DNA of 64,000 nt, from assembly GCA_052116865.1 (NCBI GenBank), contig JBQKKG010000006.1:1-64000 (forward strand). Direction: 5' to 3'. Position numbers and translations under genes: made by a program. The notes beneath the pieces were generated by a model, which was not told the DNA's origin, did not search any database, and worked only from the letters and a program-made list of their open reading frames with translations. This document shows positions 16,357 to 25,766 of the stretch, in pieces. Source of the stretch: CAUPWF01 sp963515125 (lineage in GTDB: Bacteria; Bacillota; Clostridia; Lachnospirales; Lachnospiraceae). Each line of letters starts with the position of its first letter. Within the stretch, counting starts at the first letter, position 1.

Positions 16357-16395
16357 ATAAGGCAGTATGAAAAAGAGTCAATAGGGGGAATTTAT

Positions 16396-17412
16396 ATGAA
16401 ATATATATCATTTGCGATACCATGCTTCAACTCAGAGGCATATATGGAACATGCAATAGAAACCATTCTAACTGGAGGAGAAGACGTAGAAATCTTAGTT
16501 ATTAATGATGGATCTAAAGATAGGACATTAGAAATTGCAAAAGAATATGAAGCCAAATACCCTACCATTGTGAAAGCGATTGATAAAGAAAATGGGGGAC
16601 ATGGAGATGCAGTAAATGCTGGATTAAGGAATGCAACGGGGCTTTACTTTAAGGTAGTAGACAGCGATGACTGGGTTGATGAAGAAGCATTGCAAAAGGT
16701 ATTAGCGGTATTACATGGATTTGTTGAACATAATACCATTGTAGATATGGTAGTAGCGAATTATGTTTATGAGAAAGTAGGAGTGCAAAATAAACGCGTA
16801 ATAGATTATACGAACGTTCTTCCGTGTGATATCATTTTTGGCTGGAACGATATTGGACGATTTCATTTAGGGCAATATATTTTAATGCACTCCGTAATCT
16901 ATCGAACTGAACATTTGAAAATGACACAGTTGGAATTACCAAAGCATACCTTTTATGTAGATAATATATATGTCTATTACCCATTACCACATGTGAATAC
17001 TATGTATTATTTAGATGTGAATTTGTACCGCTATTATATAGGAAGAGAAGATCAATCGGTAAATGAGAAGGTAATGATTGGACGTGTCGATCAACAAATA
17101 TATGTAACAAAGAACATGATAGATATGTATTCTATGAGGAAGATACCAAATAAAAAGTTGCGAAACTACATGGTTAATTATTTGGCGATTATGATGACAG
17201 TCTCCTCTATTTTATTAATTCGTTCTAAACGAAAAGAGAACCTAGCTAAGAAAAAAGAGTTGTGGGAGTATTTAAAGCGAAATGATTATCGTGTGTATTG
17301 GAAAATTCGATACGGTATCTTAGGACAAACGATGAATTTACCTGGGAAGTCAGGTAGGAAAATATCTACAATGGCTTATAATGTTGCAAGACAGCTAGTC
17401 GGATTTAATTAG
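16396..17412 (+). CDS. Glycosyltransferase family 2
   Basis: This 338-residue cytoplasmic GT-A enzyme starts at ATG 16396 (GGGGGA 6-11 bases upstream), beginning MKYISFAIPCFNSEAYM. Signature motifs are INDGSKDRT (about 37-45) for nucleotide sugar, NGGHGDAVNAGL, and VDSDDWVDE with the metal-binding acidic cluster. No transmembrane helix is evident. It is a single gene outside the capsule locus. Acceptor and donor are unknown; similar stand-alone clostridial genes are often annotated as teichoic-acid or exopolysaccharide transferases. Confidence 0.88.
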   Translation: MKYISFAIPCFNSEAYMEHAIETILTGGEDVEILVINDGSKDRTLEIAKEYEAKYPTIVKAIDKENGGHGDAVNAGLRNATGLYFKVVDSDDWVDEEALQKVLAVLHGFVEHNTIVDMVVANYVYEKVGVQNKRVIDYTNVLPCDIIFGWNDIGRFHLGQYILMHSVIYRTEHLKMTQLELPKHTFYVDNIYVYYPLPHVNTMYYLDVNLYRYYIGREDQSVNEKVMIGRVDQQIYVTKNMIDMYSMRKIPNKKLRNYMVNYLAIMMTVSSILLIRSKRKENLAKKKELWEYLKRNDYRVYWKIRYGILGQTMNLPGKSGRKISTMAYNVARQLVGFN

Positions 17413-17488
17413 ATTAAATGAAATAGGAATAATTAGAAGCACATGCTACATACTAGTAATTATTAGTAAAATAAAAGGAGTATATAAC

Positions 17489-18106
17489 ATGGCTGAAATT
17501 TCAAAAAGTTTAGAGGGAACGCAAACAAAAGAAAATCTAATGCGAGCATTTGCGGGCGAGAGTCAAGCTAGAAACCGATATACATTTGCAGCAGAGGAGG
17601 CAAAAAAGCAAGGACAATATTCCATTGCCGAAATCTTTCTTTTTACCGCAGATCAAGAGCGGGCTCATGCAGAGCGTTATTATGATTTATTAAAAAGCTT
17701 GTCAGGATCAAACATTGTAATTACTGCAGGATATCCAGTTGATAATTTTGATGATATATTAAAATTATTAAAGACGGCTCATCACAATGAATTTGAAGAG
17801 TATGAAGATATTTATCCGGCATTTGGGGATATAGCTAAAGAAGAAGGGTTCTTCGAAGTTGCATCGGCATTTTATCAGATTGCAGAGATTGAAAAGGTTC
17901 ATGGGAAGAGATTTGGACTAGTTGCAGAAATGCTGGAGTCGGGAACGTATTATAACCGGGGAATTGAGGGCCAATGGATGTGCCTAAACTGTGGTCATAT
18001 TCATACTGGAAATTTAACACCAGAAGTTTGTCCAACTTGTCGACATGAAAAGGGATATTTTATCCCAATTGAGCTAGCTCCTTTTTTTGATAAGGTAATG
18101 GAATAG
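17489..18106 (+). CDS. rbr: Rubrerythrin
   Basis: This 205-residue non-heme iron protein reduces hydrogen peroxide in anaerobes. It has the ferritin-like four-helix domain (about 1-150) with carboxylate/His ligand motifs (AFAGESQARNRY, DQERAHAERYY, HHNEFEEYEDIYP, EIEKVHGKRF). A C-terminal rubredoxin-like Fe(SCys)4 site follows, with Cys165, Cys168, Cys181 and Cys184. AAAAGGAG precedes the ATG. The S8 peptidase gene starts 9 bases after the stop, so co-transcription is possible although the functions are unrelated. Confidence 0.95.
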   Translation: MAEISKSLEGTQTKENLMRAFAGESQARNRYTFAAEEAKKQGQYSIAEIFLFTADQERAHAERYYDLLKSLSGSNIVITAGYPVDNFDDILKLLKTAHHNEFEEYEDIYPAFGDIAKEEGFFEVASAFYQIAEIEKVHGKRFGLVAEMLESGTYYNRGIEGQWMCLNCGHIHTGNLTPEVCPTCRHEKGYFIPIELAPFFDKVME

Positions 18107-18114
18107 GTGATTGT

Positions 18115-19857
18115 ATGGTGAATATGAATAGCCAAAAAATAGAAAATCTTCTTAATTTATCACTGGATGCAACAGAAGAGGAACGGTCTAAATCATTAGT
18201 TTTAGATGTAGGTTATTCACCCATTGATAAAGAGTGGGATGTGATTGTAAAATACTCTGGTCGGTTAGTATTTCCTGAGGAATTCGAAATAAAGGTTGCA
18301 GAACTCAGTAATGAGTATGCAATTATTACAATCAAAGAATCTTTATTACCTGCATTAGCACAGGTGCCGCAGATTGAATATATAGAAAAACCAAAAAGAC
18401 TTTTTTTTGAGGTAATGAACGGAAGACGAGTGTCTTGTATTGATCAGGTACAGACACCTCGTCTTTCTTTATTAGGTCGCCAGGTAATTGTAGCGATCTT
18501 GGACTCGGGTATCGATTATATGAATAAGGATTTTCGAAATATAGATGGGACCACGAGAATACTAAATCTATGGGATCAGACAATCCAAGGGAATCCACCA
18601 GAGGGGTATTACATAGGCACAGAATATTCTAATGAGCAGATTAATGAGGCGATTAATCAAACAACTAGGGTGAAAAGAATGGAACTGGTACCTAGCGTTG
18701 ATACTTCTGGACATGGAACCTCAGTAGCTGGGATTGCAGCTGGTAATGGTAGTAATAGCAACGGAAAGTATGCAGGAGTGGCAAGAGAAAGTGAGTTATT
18801 AATTGTAAAGCTAGGAAGCCCAAGAAAAGATGGATTCCCTAGGACGACAGAGTTAATGCAGGGGCTAGATTACGTACTAAAGAAGTCTCTAGAGTATCAG
18901 AAGCCAATTGCTATTAATATTAGCTTTGGAAATACTTATGGTGCACACGATGGAACCAGCCTTTTAGAACGTTATATTGATGATATCTCCAATTATTGGA
19001 AAAGTGTTATCTGCATTGGGGCTGGGAACGAGGGCACTGGTTCGGGGCATACATCGGGAGTGTTGAAAGACATGGAGGAGGCAGTAATACGTATTGCAGT
19101 ACAGGAGAAGGAACCAACAATTAATGTTCAGATATGGAAATATTTTCAGGATATTGTTGATATATCAATTGTTACACCATCTGGTATTACGGTAGGGCCA
19201 ATTCAAGAAATCTTGGGACCACAAAGATTTGTCATTGGTGAGACGGAAATATTATTGTATTACGGTGAGCCTAGCCCATATAGCGTAAATCAAGAAATTT
19301 TTATAGATTTTTTACCAAGAAAAAACTACATTAATAGTGGAGAGTGGAAGGTTGTGTTAACCCCTAAAAAAATTGTGACAGGTGAATATCAAATGTGGCT
19401 GCCAAGTGCAGGGGCATTAAATATAGGGACAGGATTTCTTTTTCCAACCAAAAATACAACGATTACCATTCCATCTACGGCTAACCGTGTAATATCTGTA
19501 GGTGCATATGACGCCTTGACACTTACATATGCAGACTTTTCAGGCAGAGGTCAGGAGACGAATCCACGTCTAATGAAGCCAGATATTGTAGCACCGGGGG
19601 TAAAGGTTACTACTACTGTAGGGAGTGATGGTTATGCGGAAGTCACGGGAACATCATTTGCAACACCCTTTGTAACAGGAAGTGCCGCATTATTAATGGA
19701 ATGGGGAATTGTGAACGGGAATGATTTATATTTATATGGAGAAAAGGTAAAAGCGTATTTTAAAAGAGGGGCAAAAGAACTTCCAGGATTTGATCGTTAT
19801 CCAAATCCACAGATAGGATGGGGTGCACTGTGTGTGAAGGATAGTCTGCCTATGTGA
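18115..19857 (+). CDS. S8 family (subtilisin-like) serine peptidase, Csp-like
   Basis: This 580-residue peptidase has an intact triad: Asp130 (AILDSGIDY), His200 (SGHGTSVAGIAAG) and Ser514 (GTSFATPFVTG), plus the oxyanion Asn in GAGNEG. A propeptide-like N-terminus (about 1-105) precedes the catalytic domain, and about 150 residues are inserted between the Asn and Ser motifs. There is no signal peptide. This layout resembles clostridial CspB-type germination proteases and related Lachnospiraceae subtilases, so a role in spores is possible but not shown. AGGTGA lies 6 bases before ATG 18115. Confidence 0.9.
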   Translation: MVNMNSQKIENLLNLSLDATEEERSKSLVLDVGYSPIDKEWDVIVKYSGRLVFPEEFEIKVAELSNEYAIITIKESLLPALAQVPQIEYIEKPKRLFFEVMNGRRVSCIDQVQTPRLSLLGRQVIVAILDSGIDYMNKDFRNIDGTTRILNLWDQTIQGNPPEGYYIGTEYSNEQINEAINQTTRVKRMELVPSVDTSGHGTSVAGIAAGNGSNSNGKYAGVARESELLIVKLGSPRKDGFPRTTELMQGLDYVLKKSLEYQKPIAINISFGNTYGAHDGTSLLERYIDDISNYWKSVICIGAGNEGTGSGHTSGVLKDMEEAVIRIAVQEKEPTINVQIWKYFQDIVDISIVTPSGITVGPIQEILGPQRFVIGETEILLYYGEPSPYSVNQEIFIDFLPRKNYINSGEWKVVLTPKKIVTGEYQMWLPSAGALNIGTGFLFPTKNTTITIPSTANRVISVGAYDALTLTYADFSGRGQETNPRLMKPDIVAPGVKVTTTVGSDGYAEVTGTSFATPFVTGSAALLMEWGIVNGNDLYLYGEKVKAYFKRGAKELPGFDRYPNPQIGWGALCVKDSLPM

Positions 19858-20030
19858 TATGCTAAATCCGAAAAAAATTGTGTGTCAGGGAATACTTGAC
19901 AGAGACTTTTTAAAAGGCAGTAAAAGAGCATGTGAATCCGAAACGACTGGATATGGCTACTTAAAATCAAGATAAAATTTTCATTCTTGACAAGGGAGCA
20001 TTAGAGAGCTAACATGTAAGTTACGCGTTG

Positions 20031-20039
20031 TGATATAAT
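20031..20039 (+). promoter_or_regulatory. Extended -10 promoter element upstream of the antiporter gene
   Basis: TGATATAAT (20031-20039) fits an extended -10. No good -35 is positioned for it. TTGACA at 19987-19992 with TAACAT 17 bases further (20010-20015) is an alternative promoter. Both lie upstream of the antiporter in the 249-base gap. Confidence 0.5.
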
Positions 20040-20106
20040 TTCTTTGTATTACAATAGAAATTAGTTTTTACTCAAATAAAAAGATACATTTGAGAAGAAT
20101 TATGAA

Positions 20107-21567
20107 ATGAGGGATAAAATTTTGAAAAAAATACTAAAGTTTTTGGGGATTGTAAGTTTCTGTTTTCTTAGTATGCCAAGTTCCGTACTAGCAGCGGAAC
20201 ATAGTGTGGAGAATATGGGTGACATTCTTTCTTTATGGAGTTGTATACCATTTGCAGGAATTCTATTATGTATTGCCATTCTTCCGCTTGTAAAACCAAG
20301 GTGGTGGGATGCACACAAACCACTGATTGTTACGTTTTGGTCATTGCTTTTTGTGATTCCATTTGCACTAGCATTTGGAGTAGAGAATGCAGTAACGATT
20401 GTGCTTGAGTGTATAATCAATGACTATCTTACGTTTATCGTATTACTATTTGGACTCTTTTGTGTGGCTGGGAACATTACCTTAGAGGGGGATTTGGCAG
20501 GATCACCACGTGTAAATGTGGTATTACTTTTAATAGGGACACTGTTATCTAGTTGGATAGGAACAACCGGTGCAAGTATGCTTTTGATTCGTCCAGTCAT
20601 TAAATCAAATGCGTGGAGAAAAAGAAAAAGGCAGATTATGATTTTCTTTATCTTTTTAATTTCCAACATTGGAGGTTGTTTGACTCCGGTAGGAGATCCA
20701 CCGTTACTAATGGGATTTATGAGAGGAGTTCCATTCTTTTGGAGTTTGAAATTGTTCTCAGTGATGATAGTTAATGTAGTCATTTTATTGGTAGTCTTTT
20801 ATGTTCTTGACAAGAGAGAATATCGGAAGGATATTGCGGAAGGAATGAAGCCAGATATTAGCAATCCAAGAACACACATAAGTGTGAAGGGAATACATAA
20901 TCTTCTCTTTTTGGTTATGATTGTAGGAGCGGTGGTGTTAAGCGGAGTATTGCCTAGATTGCCCCTATTTCACGATGCAAATGGTGTTGCCTATGGTTTG
21001 CATATTATGAAGGATGTTGTCATTACATTTCCAGAAATCATAGAGATTGCTATTATATTATTTGCAGCACTACTTTCTTTTAAAACAACTGATAGATCTA
21101 TTCGAATGGCCAACCATTTTACCTGGGGGGCAATTCAAGAGGTGGCAGTTCTATTTATTGGAATCTTTATTACCATGCAGCCAGCGCTAATGATACTGAA
21201 AGCAAATGGCGCTTCCTTAGGATTAGATCAGCCATACCAGTTATTTTGGGCGACAGGTGCATTGTCTAGTTTCCTTGACAATACGCCTACTTATCTAGTC
21301 TTTTTAACAACAGCAGGAGCGTTGAATATGACAAATGGTGTGGCGACAACAGTAGGAATCATTCCAGTGCAGATATTGATGGCAATTTCGTGTGGTGCAG
21401 TCTTTATGGGTGCAAATACATATATAGGAAATGCTCCGAACTTTATGGTGAAATCTATTTCAGATGAAAATGGTATTCGAATGCCTTCATTTTTTGGCTA
21501 TATGCTATGGTCGCTGTGCTTCTTGATTCCAGTTTTCATAATAGATATGATAATATTTTTTATATAA
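20107..21567 (+). CDS. Sodium:proton antiporter of the NhaD/CitMHS (ion transporter) superfamily
   Basis: This 486-residue integral membrane protein has an N-terminal signal-like segment ending SSVLAAEHS and about 11-12 hydrophobic spans. Motifs typical of the NhaD-like branch are present: SSWIGTTGASMLLIRP, NIGGCLTPVGDPPLLMGF, and the second-half SFLDNTPTYLVF and GANTYIGNAPNFMVKSI. It probably exchanges Na+ for H+; the ion is inferred from family. ATG 20107 is used, but TTG 20122, with GAGGG 8 bases upstream, could be the real start, leaving a 481-residue protein that begins MKKILKFLG. Confidence 0.87.
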   Translation: MRDKILKKILKFLGIVSFCFLSMPSSVLAAEHSVENMGDILSLWSCIPFAGILLCIAILPLVKPRWWDAHKPLIVTFWSLLFVIPFALAFGVENAVTIVLECIINDYLTFIVLLFGLFCVAGNITLEGDLAGSPRVNVVLLLIGTLLSSWIGTTGASMLLIRPVIKSNAWRKRKRQIMIFFIFLISNIGGCLTPVGDPPLLMGFMRGVPFFWSLKLFSVMIVNVVILLVVFYVLDKREYRKDIAEGMKPDISNPRTHISVKGIHNLLFLVMIVGAVVLSGVLPRLPLFHDANGVAYGLHIMKDVVITFPEIIEIAIILFAALLSFKTTDRSIRMANHFTWGAIQEVAVLFIGIFITMQPALMILKANGASLGLDQPYQLFWATGALSSFLDNTPTYLVFLTTAGALNMTNGVATTVGIIPVQILMAISCGAVFMGANTYIGNAPNFMVKSISDENGIRMPSFFGYMLWSLCFLIPVFIIDMIIFFI

Positions 21568-21614
21568 ATTGGTTAAGGAGTTCTTAATTAGAGTTGAGAA
21601 AAATGGAGGAAAGT

Positions 21615-22592
21615 ATGGAATATAGATCGAAAGAAGCAGAAATTGCCAATAGATTATATGATCTGGATGACAGGGTGTATAGAAGCTTGGAATCAACACT
21701 AGGACGTGTATATACAGATGAACGACACATTTGCGTGGAGCAGATCATTCAGAATATAAAGAAAAGAAAAATTCATAGAATACGAAGTGAGATGGCGTTG
21801 ATCGCTAATATGGCTCATACAGTTGATAAAGAGGAAGATTGTATAGAACTCATGAGCGAATATGCTAAAATCAAACAATTAATTGATGAGTTGCCTAAGG
21901 ATTATTGTTCTGTTGAGATTTTAAATTCGAAAGCAGCAGATTTATATGGAATTGATATTACAGGCAAATTTTCACCAGACAGAAACAGAATTATATGCAT
22001 AGGACGTCAGTTTGGAAGTGCCGGTACGGAAATAGGCTTTGAACTGGCCAATAGATTAAATATAGAATTCTATGATAAAGAAATTTTTGAGACTGTTCTT
22101 CGTAGAATGGAAATAAGTAATGAAGCAGTAGATGACTACAATGTATATCCGCCAAATAGAAAGAAGAAAAGACCTAGTTTTTTCAGAGATATAAGTAGAT
22201 ATCATGGTTTGCCAAGAGAAGACGCATTGTTTTTTAATCAGGGGGATTTGATCAGTAATATGGCAAAACAAAAAAGCTTTGTGATTATGGGGCGCTGTGC
22301 AGATGTAATTTTGACTCATCATAAAATTCCGCATTTTAGTATTTTTATAGATGCACCTTTTGAATTAAGAGTACATAGAACTATGGAAATGAAAAAGTTG
22401 ACATATAAGGAAGCCATAAAATACGTGAAACAAATGGATAAAAGCCATAAAAAATATTATAACTTTTATACGGGTAAAATATGGGGAGATGCGGCAAATT
22501 ATGATTTGTGTATTAATAGTTCAACGTATGGAATTGTAGGAAGTGTCAATATTATAGAACGTATGTTGACAAAAGTAGATGTTCAAAAGTAA
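21615..22592 (+). CDS. Cytidylate kinase-like family protein
   Basis: This 325-residue protein starts at ATG 21615 because GGAGGA lies 5 bases upstream; TTG 21594 and ATG 21603 are alternatives. A helical N-terminal region (1-110) precedes a P-loop kinase domain of the AAA_26/cytidylate-kinase-like group. That domain contains IGRQFGSAGTEIGFELANRL, FYDKEIFE, and VIMGRCADVIL as the internal strand. The phosphate loop is not the classic GKT, which is normal for this family. The substrate is unknown. A second member begins at 63549, without the N-terminal extension. Confidence 0.85.
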   Translation: MEYRSKEAEIANRLYDLDDRVYRSLESTLGRVYTDERHICVEQIIQNIKKRKIHRIRSEMALIANMAHTVDKEEDCIELMSEYAKIKQLIDELPKDYCSVEILNSKAADLYGIDITGKFSPDRNRIICIGRQFGSAGTEIGFELANRLNIEFYDKEIFETVLRRMEISNEAVDDYNVYPPNRKKKRPSFFRDISRYHGLPREDALFFNQGDLISNMAKQKSFVIMGRCADVILTHHKIPHFSIFIDAPFELRVHRTMEMKKLTYKEAIKYVKQMDKSHKKYYNFYTGKIWGDAANYDLCINSSTYGIVGSVNIIERMLTKVDVQK

Positions 22593-22664
22593 TATTCATG
22601 TATCAATCTAAAAGCAATGTCTATAGAAAGAAAAATCCTCATATGTTAGACCAGAGGTGATTTT

Positions 22665-23429
22665 ATGCAGGAATGTATTTACGCAGAGGGGCTAAGCAAA
22701 TACTATCATAATAGTGAAATTGTAAAATCCATTCAATTCAAGGTAGATCAAGGACAAATATTTACATTTTTAGGCCCAAATGGAGCAGGGAAAAGTACTA
22801 CTATGAATATGGTAGGAACATTGCTGGAAAAGACAAAAGGAACATTGTTCATTAATGGAGAAAATGTAGAAACAGATAAAGATGCGATTAAAAGAAGCAT
22901 TGGGATTGTATTCCAAGATGATGTGTTGGATGATGATTTGACCGTTTATAAAAATCTATTATATAGGGGAGCACTTTATTGGAAAACAGAGATAGAATTG
23001 AAAGAACAGATAAAGAAAATTGTGAACTTGCTGGCCATGAACGCAATACAGGACCGAAAATATAAGGAATGCTCAGGTGGACAGAAAAGATTAGCTCAAA
23101 TTGCAAGAGCATTATTGCCAAATCCTAAATTATTAATCTTAGACGAACCAACAACTGGGTTGGATCCAGTAACGAGAAAAAATGTATGGAATGTATTATT
23201 AAAATTAAAAGACAAATTAAATATGACCATTGTGTATACTACACACTATCTAGATGAGGCAGCATACGCAGATACTATTTGTATACTAAAGGATGGGAGA
23301 ATACTCACTTGCGGTAGTTTAAAGCAGATACAGATAAAAGGGTATGGTAGATCCACATATGATACGCTGGAAGCACTTTATTTCCAACTATTGAAAGGAG
23401 ATGGGACGTGCGTAGCATCAAGTATTTAG
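22665..23429 (+). CDS. ABC transporter ATP-binding protein (ABC-2 type exporter)
   Basis: This 254-residue ATPase has Walker A GPNGAGKST (about 37-45), Q-loop FQDDV, signature CSGGQKR, Walker B LLILDEPTTGLD and the switch His in YTTHYLDEA. Its coding end overlaps the permease start by 22 bases. AGAGGTGA precedes the ATG. It resembles drug, lantibiotic or polysaccharide exporters of the DrrA type. The substrate is unknown. Confidence 0.93.
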   Translation: MQECIYAEGLSKYYHNSEIVKSIQFKVDQGQIFTFLGPNGAGKSTTMNMVGTLLEKTKGTLFINGENVETDKDAIKRSIGIVFQDDVLDDDLTVYKNLLYRGALYWKTEIELKEQIKKIVNLLAMNAIQDRKYKECSGGQKRLAQIARALLPNPKLLILDEPTTGLDPVTRKNVWNVLLKLKDKLNMTIVYTTHYLDEAAYADTICILKDGRILTCGSLKQIQIKGYGRSTYDTLEALYFQLLKGDGTCVASSI

Positions 23430-24277
23430 TAGCGAGGAACATAGAATTATTTTGGAACAATAAGCTAAACATTCTATTATCTGCAGCCTCCATACCAATT
23501 GTAATCAGTATGTATGTGTTCTTCCTAAGGAATTTTTTGATTGGGATGGCGGAACAAACCATTCTTCACCCGGATTATGTGAAGGAATTCACAGATAGGA
23601 TGATGTTTGCAGGCTTACTTGTTGTTATTAATACAACGACCTGCTTTGGAATTATCCAGATTTGTGTAAATGATGCTGCAACAGGCATACGAAGAGACTT
23701 CCTAGTTGCTCCAGTCAATCCTTTTACCATGTTATTAGGTTATTGGATAGCAGCGATGATCATATCCTGTCTATTTAGTTACATAACGATACTGGGAGGG
23801 GAAGTGTTTTTTAAAAGAGTATATGGTCACGTGCTTTCAATGGATTCTCTTTTTTCTATCCTGAAAACGGTACTATTCTCATCTTGTATCAATGCTGGAA
23901 TCTTATTATGTTTTGCCAAAAATCTAAAGAATACGACAACATTCTCTACATTTGCAAATTTATATGGGACAGTGATTGGGTTTCTTTCGGGAGCATATCT
24001 TCCTTACTACTTTTATCCGCAGTGGTTAAAACCAGTGTTACTGTGGTTTCCACCAACGCAAGTGACTAGCATACTTCGTCAGGAGTATATCAAAGGACTA
24101 CGTCCTTGGTTAGCAGACAGCAAGCATGTATATCTTTTAGCGAATGTGCTGCAAAATTTTGGTATTGAGTTAAAAAGAGAAAATAGTATACTTATGCTGA
24201 AGCAACAGTGGGCAATATTAATATTGGGATTAGCAGTAATTTTATTGTATTTAAGGATAAGTATGAAGAAGGAGTAA
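23408..24277 (+). CDS. ABC-2 type transporter permease
   Basis: This 289-residue membrane protein starts at GTG 23408 after AAAGGAGATGG, inside the ATPase coding end. About six hydrophobic spans are visible, e.g. NILLSAASIPIVISMYVFFL, MFAGLLVVINTTTCFGII, LLGYWIAAMIISCLFSYITI and a C-terminal WAILILGLAVILLYLRI. The layout matches ABC-2 permeases paired with DrrA-like ATPases. A terminator overlaps the stop codon. Confidence 0.9.
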   Translation: MRSIKYLVARNIELFWNNKLNILLSAASIPIVISMYVFFLRNFLIGMAEQTILHPDYVKEFTDRMMFAGLLVVINTTTCFGIIQICVNDAATGIRRDFLVAPVNPFTMLLGYWIAAMIISCLFSYITILGGEVFFKRVYGHVLSMDSLFSILKTVLFSSCINAGILLCFAKNLKNTTTFSTFANLYGTVIGFLSGAYLPYYFYPQWLKPVLLWFPPTQVTSILRQEYIKGLRPWLADSKHVYLLANVLQNFGIELKRENSILMLKQQWAILILGLAVILLYLRISMKKE

Positions 24278-24308
24278 TTGAGTTAGACTCAATTGCTCCT
24301 TTTTCTTT
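24271..24308 (+). terminator. Rho-independent terminator after the ABC exporter
   Basis: GGAGTAATTGAG (24271-24282) pairs with CTCAATTGCTCC (24288-24299, one T-G) around a 5-nt loop and is followed by a T-rich run. The stem begins inside the permease stop codon. It separates the exporter from the capsule locus. Confidence 0.92.
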
Positions 24309-24389
24309 TGTAACATACGTCAAAATTCTACATATCATGATAGCACAAATGTAATGAATTTCAACGTTTATAATAGAGGGGTAAATGCA

Positions 24390-25766
24390 ATGGAGTTTTC
24401 AATTAATGAGATAGTATCTTTAGTAAGAAAAAAAATTATATATATCGTATTGTCTATTATATTAGGAATGATTTTATTTTTTTTGGTAAGTAAGTTTGTT
24501 ATAAAGCCTAGTTATACTTCAACTTCACTTATGTATGTAAATCCAAACTATTCGTCTTCTGTTAATAATATGAATGATCTTAACTATGCACAAAAAGTTC
24601 TCAATACGTATATCAATTTTTTGCAAACAAATGAATTTTATAAAGAAGTATTAGAGCAAACAAACTTAGAATATACATCCAGTCAATTAAAAGAAATGAC
24701 GTCTATAAATAATGTAAATAATACTGAAATTTTTAATGTTAGTGTAACAACTCAGAATCCGTTAGATTCATATAAATTGGCAGTCGCTATGCAAGAGACC
24801 ATCCCCCAATTTATTAAAGAAATAAAATATACCTGTGATGTTAGTCTGGTTGATGCAGCAGTTTTACCGACTGCCGCATCTAGCCCCAATATTTTAAATA
24901 ACACATTTGTAGGAGGTGCAGTAGGCCTATTTATATCAATTTTTATCATTTTTTGCATGGAAATTCTTAATAATAAAGTTAAAAATTATATGGATTTACA
25001 AGAAAAATCAAAAATACCTATATTGGGTGTTGTTCCAAGATTTAATAATATAAAAACGAAAAAAGGAAAGCAGAGGAGATTAAAATTTGAGGAAATAGGT
25101 AAGGAAGAGATTAGTAAAATAGTAGCGGAAGCTTATAAATCATTTCGTGTTAATTTATTTGTATCCTTGCGTAAAAAATCATGCAAGAAAGTAGCATTCT
25201 GTAGCTGTGATGTGGGAGATGGAAAGAGTACAACTGTTGTAAATCTCGCAATTACTGTAGCACAGACAGAGGCGAAAGTTCTTATAATTGATTGCGATCT
25301 ACGAAGAGGGAGCCTGCATCAATTTTTTAATATAAAAAATGTCCCTGGTATTAGTGATTATTTAGCAGGATTAGTAGAAAAGGAAAATTTGATTTTAAAC
25401 ACTAGTTATTTGGGTGTAGATATCATTCCAAGGGGAAGTGTCTTTTCGAACCCCGCAGAACTTTTAAGTAGTACCAGTTATGAAAAATTAATAGAAGAAT
25501 TAGAAGCACAATATGATTATATTTTCATTGATACGCCACCTCTAGATTTATTTTCAGATACCTTGCATTTATCAAAGTTAATAGATGGTGTGGTAGTTGT
25601 GGTAAGAGAGAGAACTACAACATATACAAAACTCTTTAAGGCTATTGAGCAGCTTAAATTTACAGAAGTAAATATTTTAGGTATGGTATTAAATGATGTA
25701 TGCTTTGAAAAACAAAGAAACAAATATAAACATTACTATAACAAAGAAGGAAATTCATATGATTGA
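24390..25766 (+). CDS. Chain-length regulator fused to tyrosine autokinase (Wzz-BY-kinase)
   Basis: This 458-residue protein begins at ATG 24390 (AGAGGGG 8 bases upstream; 24354 has no site). Residues about 1-200 are a Wzz/CpsC domain with two membrane helices (IIYIVLSIILGMILFFLV near 14-31, TFVGGAVGLFISIFIIFCME near 175). Residues about 225-450 are a bacterial tyrosine kinase: Walker A DVGDGKSTT (274-282), A' LIIDCDLRRG, B YIFIDTPP, and a Tyr-containing tail (NKYKHYYNKEGNSYD). In most Firmicutes these are two proteins (CpsC and CpsD); the single-chain form resembles proteobacterial Wzc. It is the first gene of the capsule locus and controls polymer length and export. It overlaps the phosphatase gene by 8 bases. 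Confidence 0.92.
   Translation: MEFSINEIVSLVRKKIIYIVLSIILGMILFFLVSKFVIKPSYTSTSLMYVNPNYSSSVNNMNDLNYAQKVLNTYINFLQTNEFYKEVLEQTNLEYTSSQLKEMTSINNVNNTEIFNVSVTTQNPLDSYKLAVAMQETIPQFIKEIKYTCDVSLVDAAVLPTAASSPNILNNTFVGGAVGLFISIFIIFCMEILNNKVKNYMDLQEKSKIPILGVVPRFNNIKTKKGKQRRLKFEEIGKEEISKIVAEAYKSFRVNLFVSLRKKSCKKVAFCSCDVGDGKSTTVVNLAITVAQTEAKVLIIDCDLRRGSLHQFFNIKNVPGISDYLAGLVEKENLILNTSYLGVDIIPRGSVFSNPAELLSSTSYEKLIEELEAQYDYIFIDTPPLDLFSDTLHLSKLIDGVVVVVRERTTTYTKLFKAIEQLKFTEVNILGMVLNDVCFEKQRNKYKHYYNKEGNSYD

Noticed and set aside
20100..20783. Minus-strand frames of 106 and 119 codons under the antiporter gene
   Set aside because: They are complementary shadows of a well-supported membrane protein and lack ribosome binding sites.
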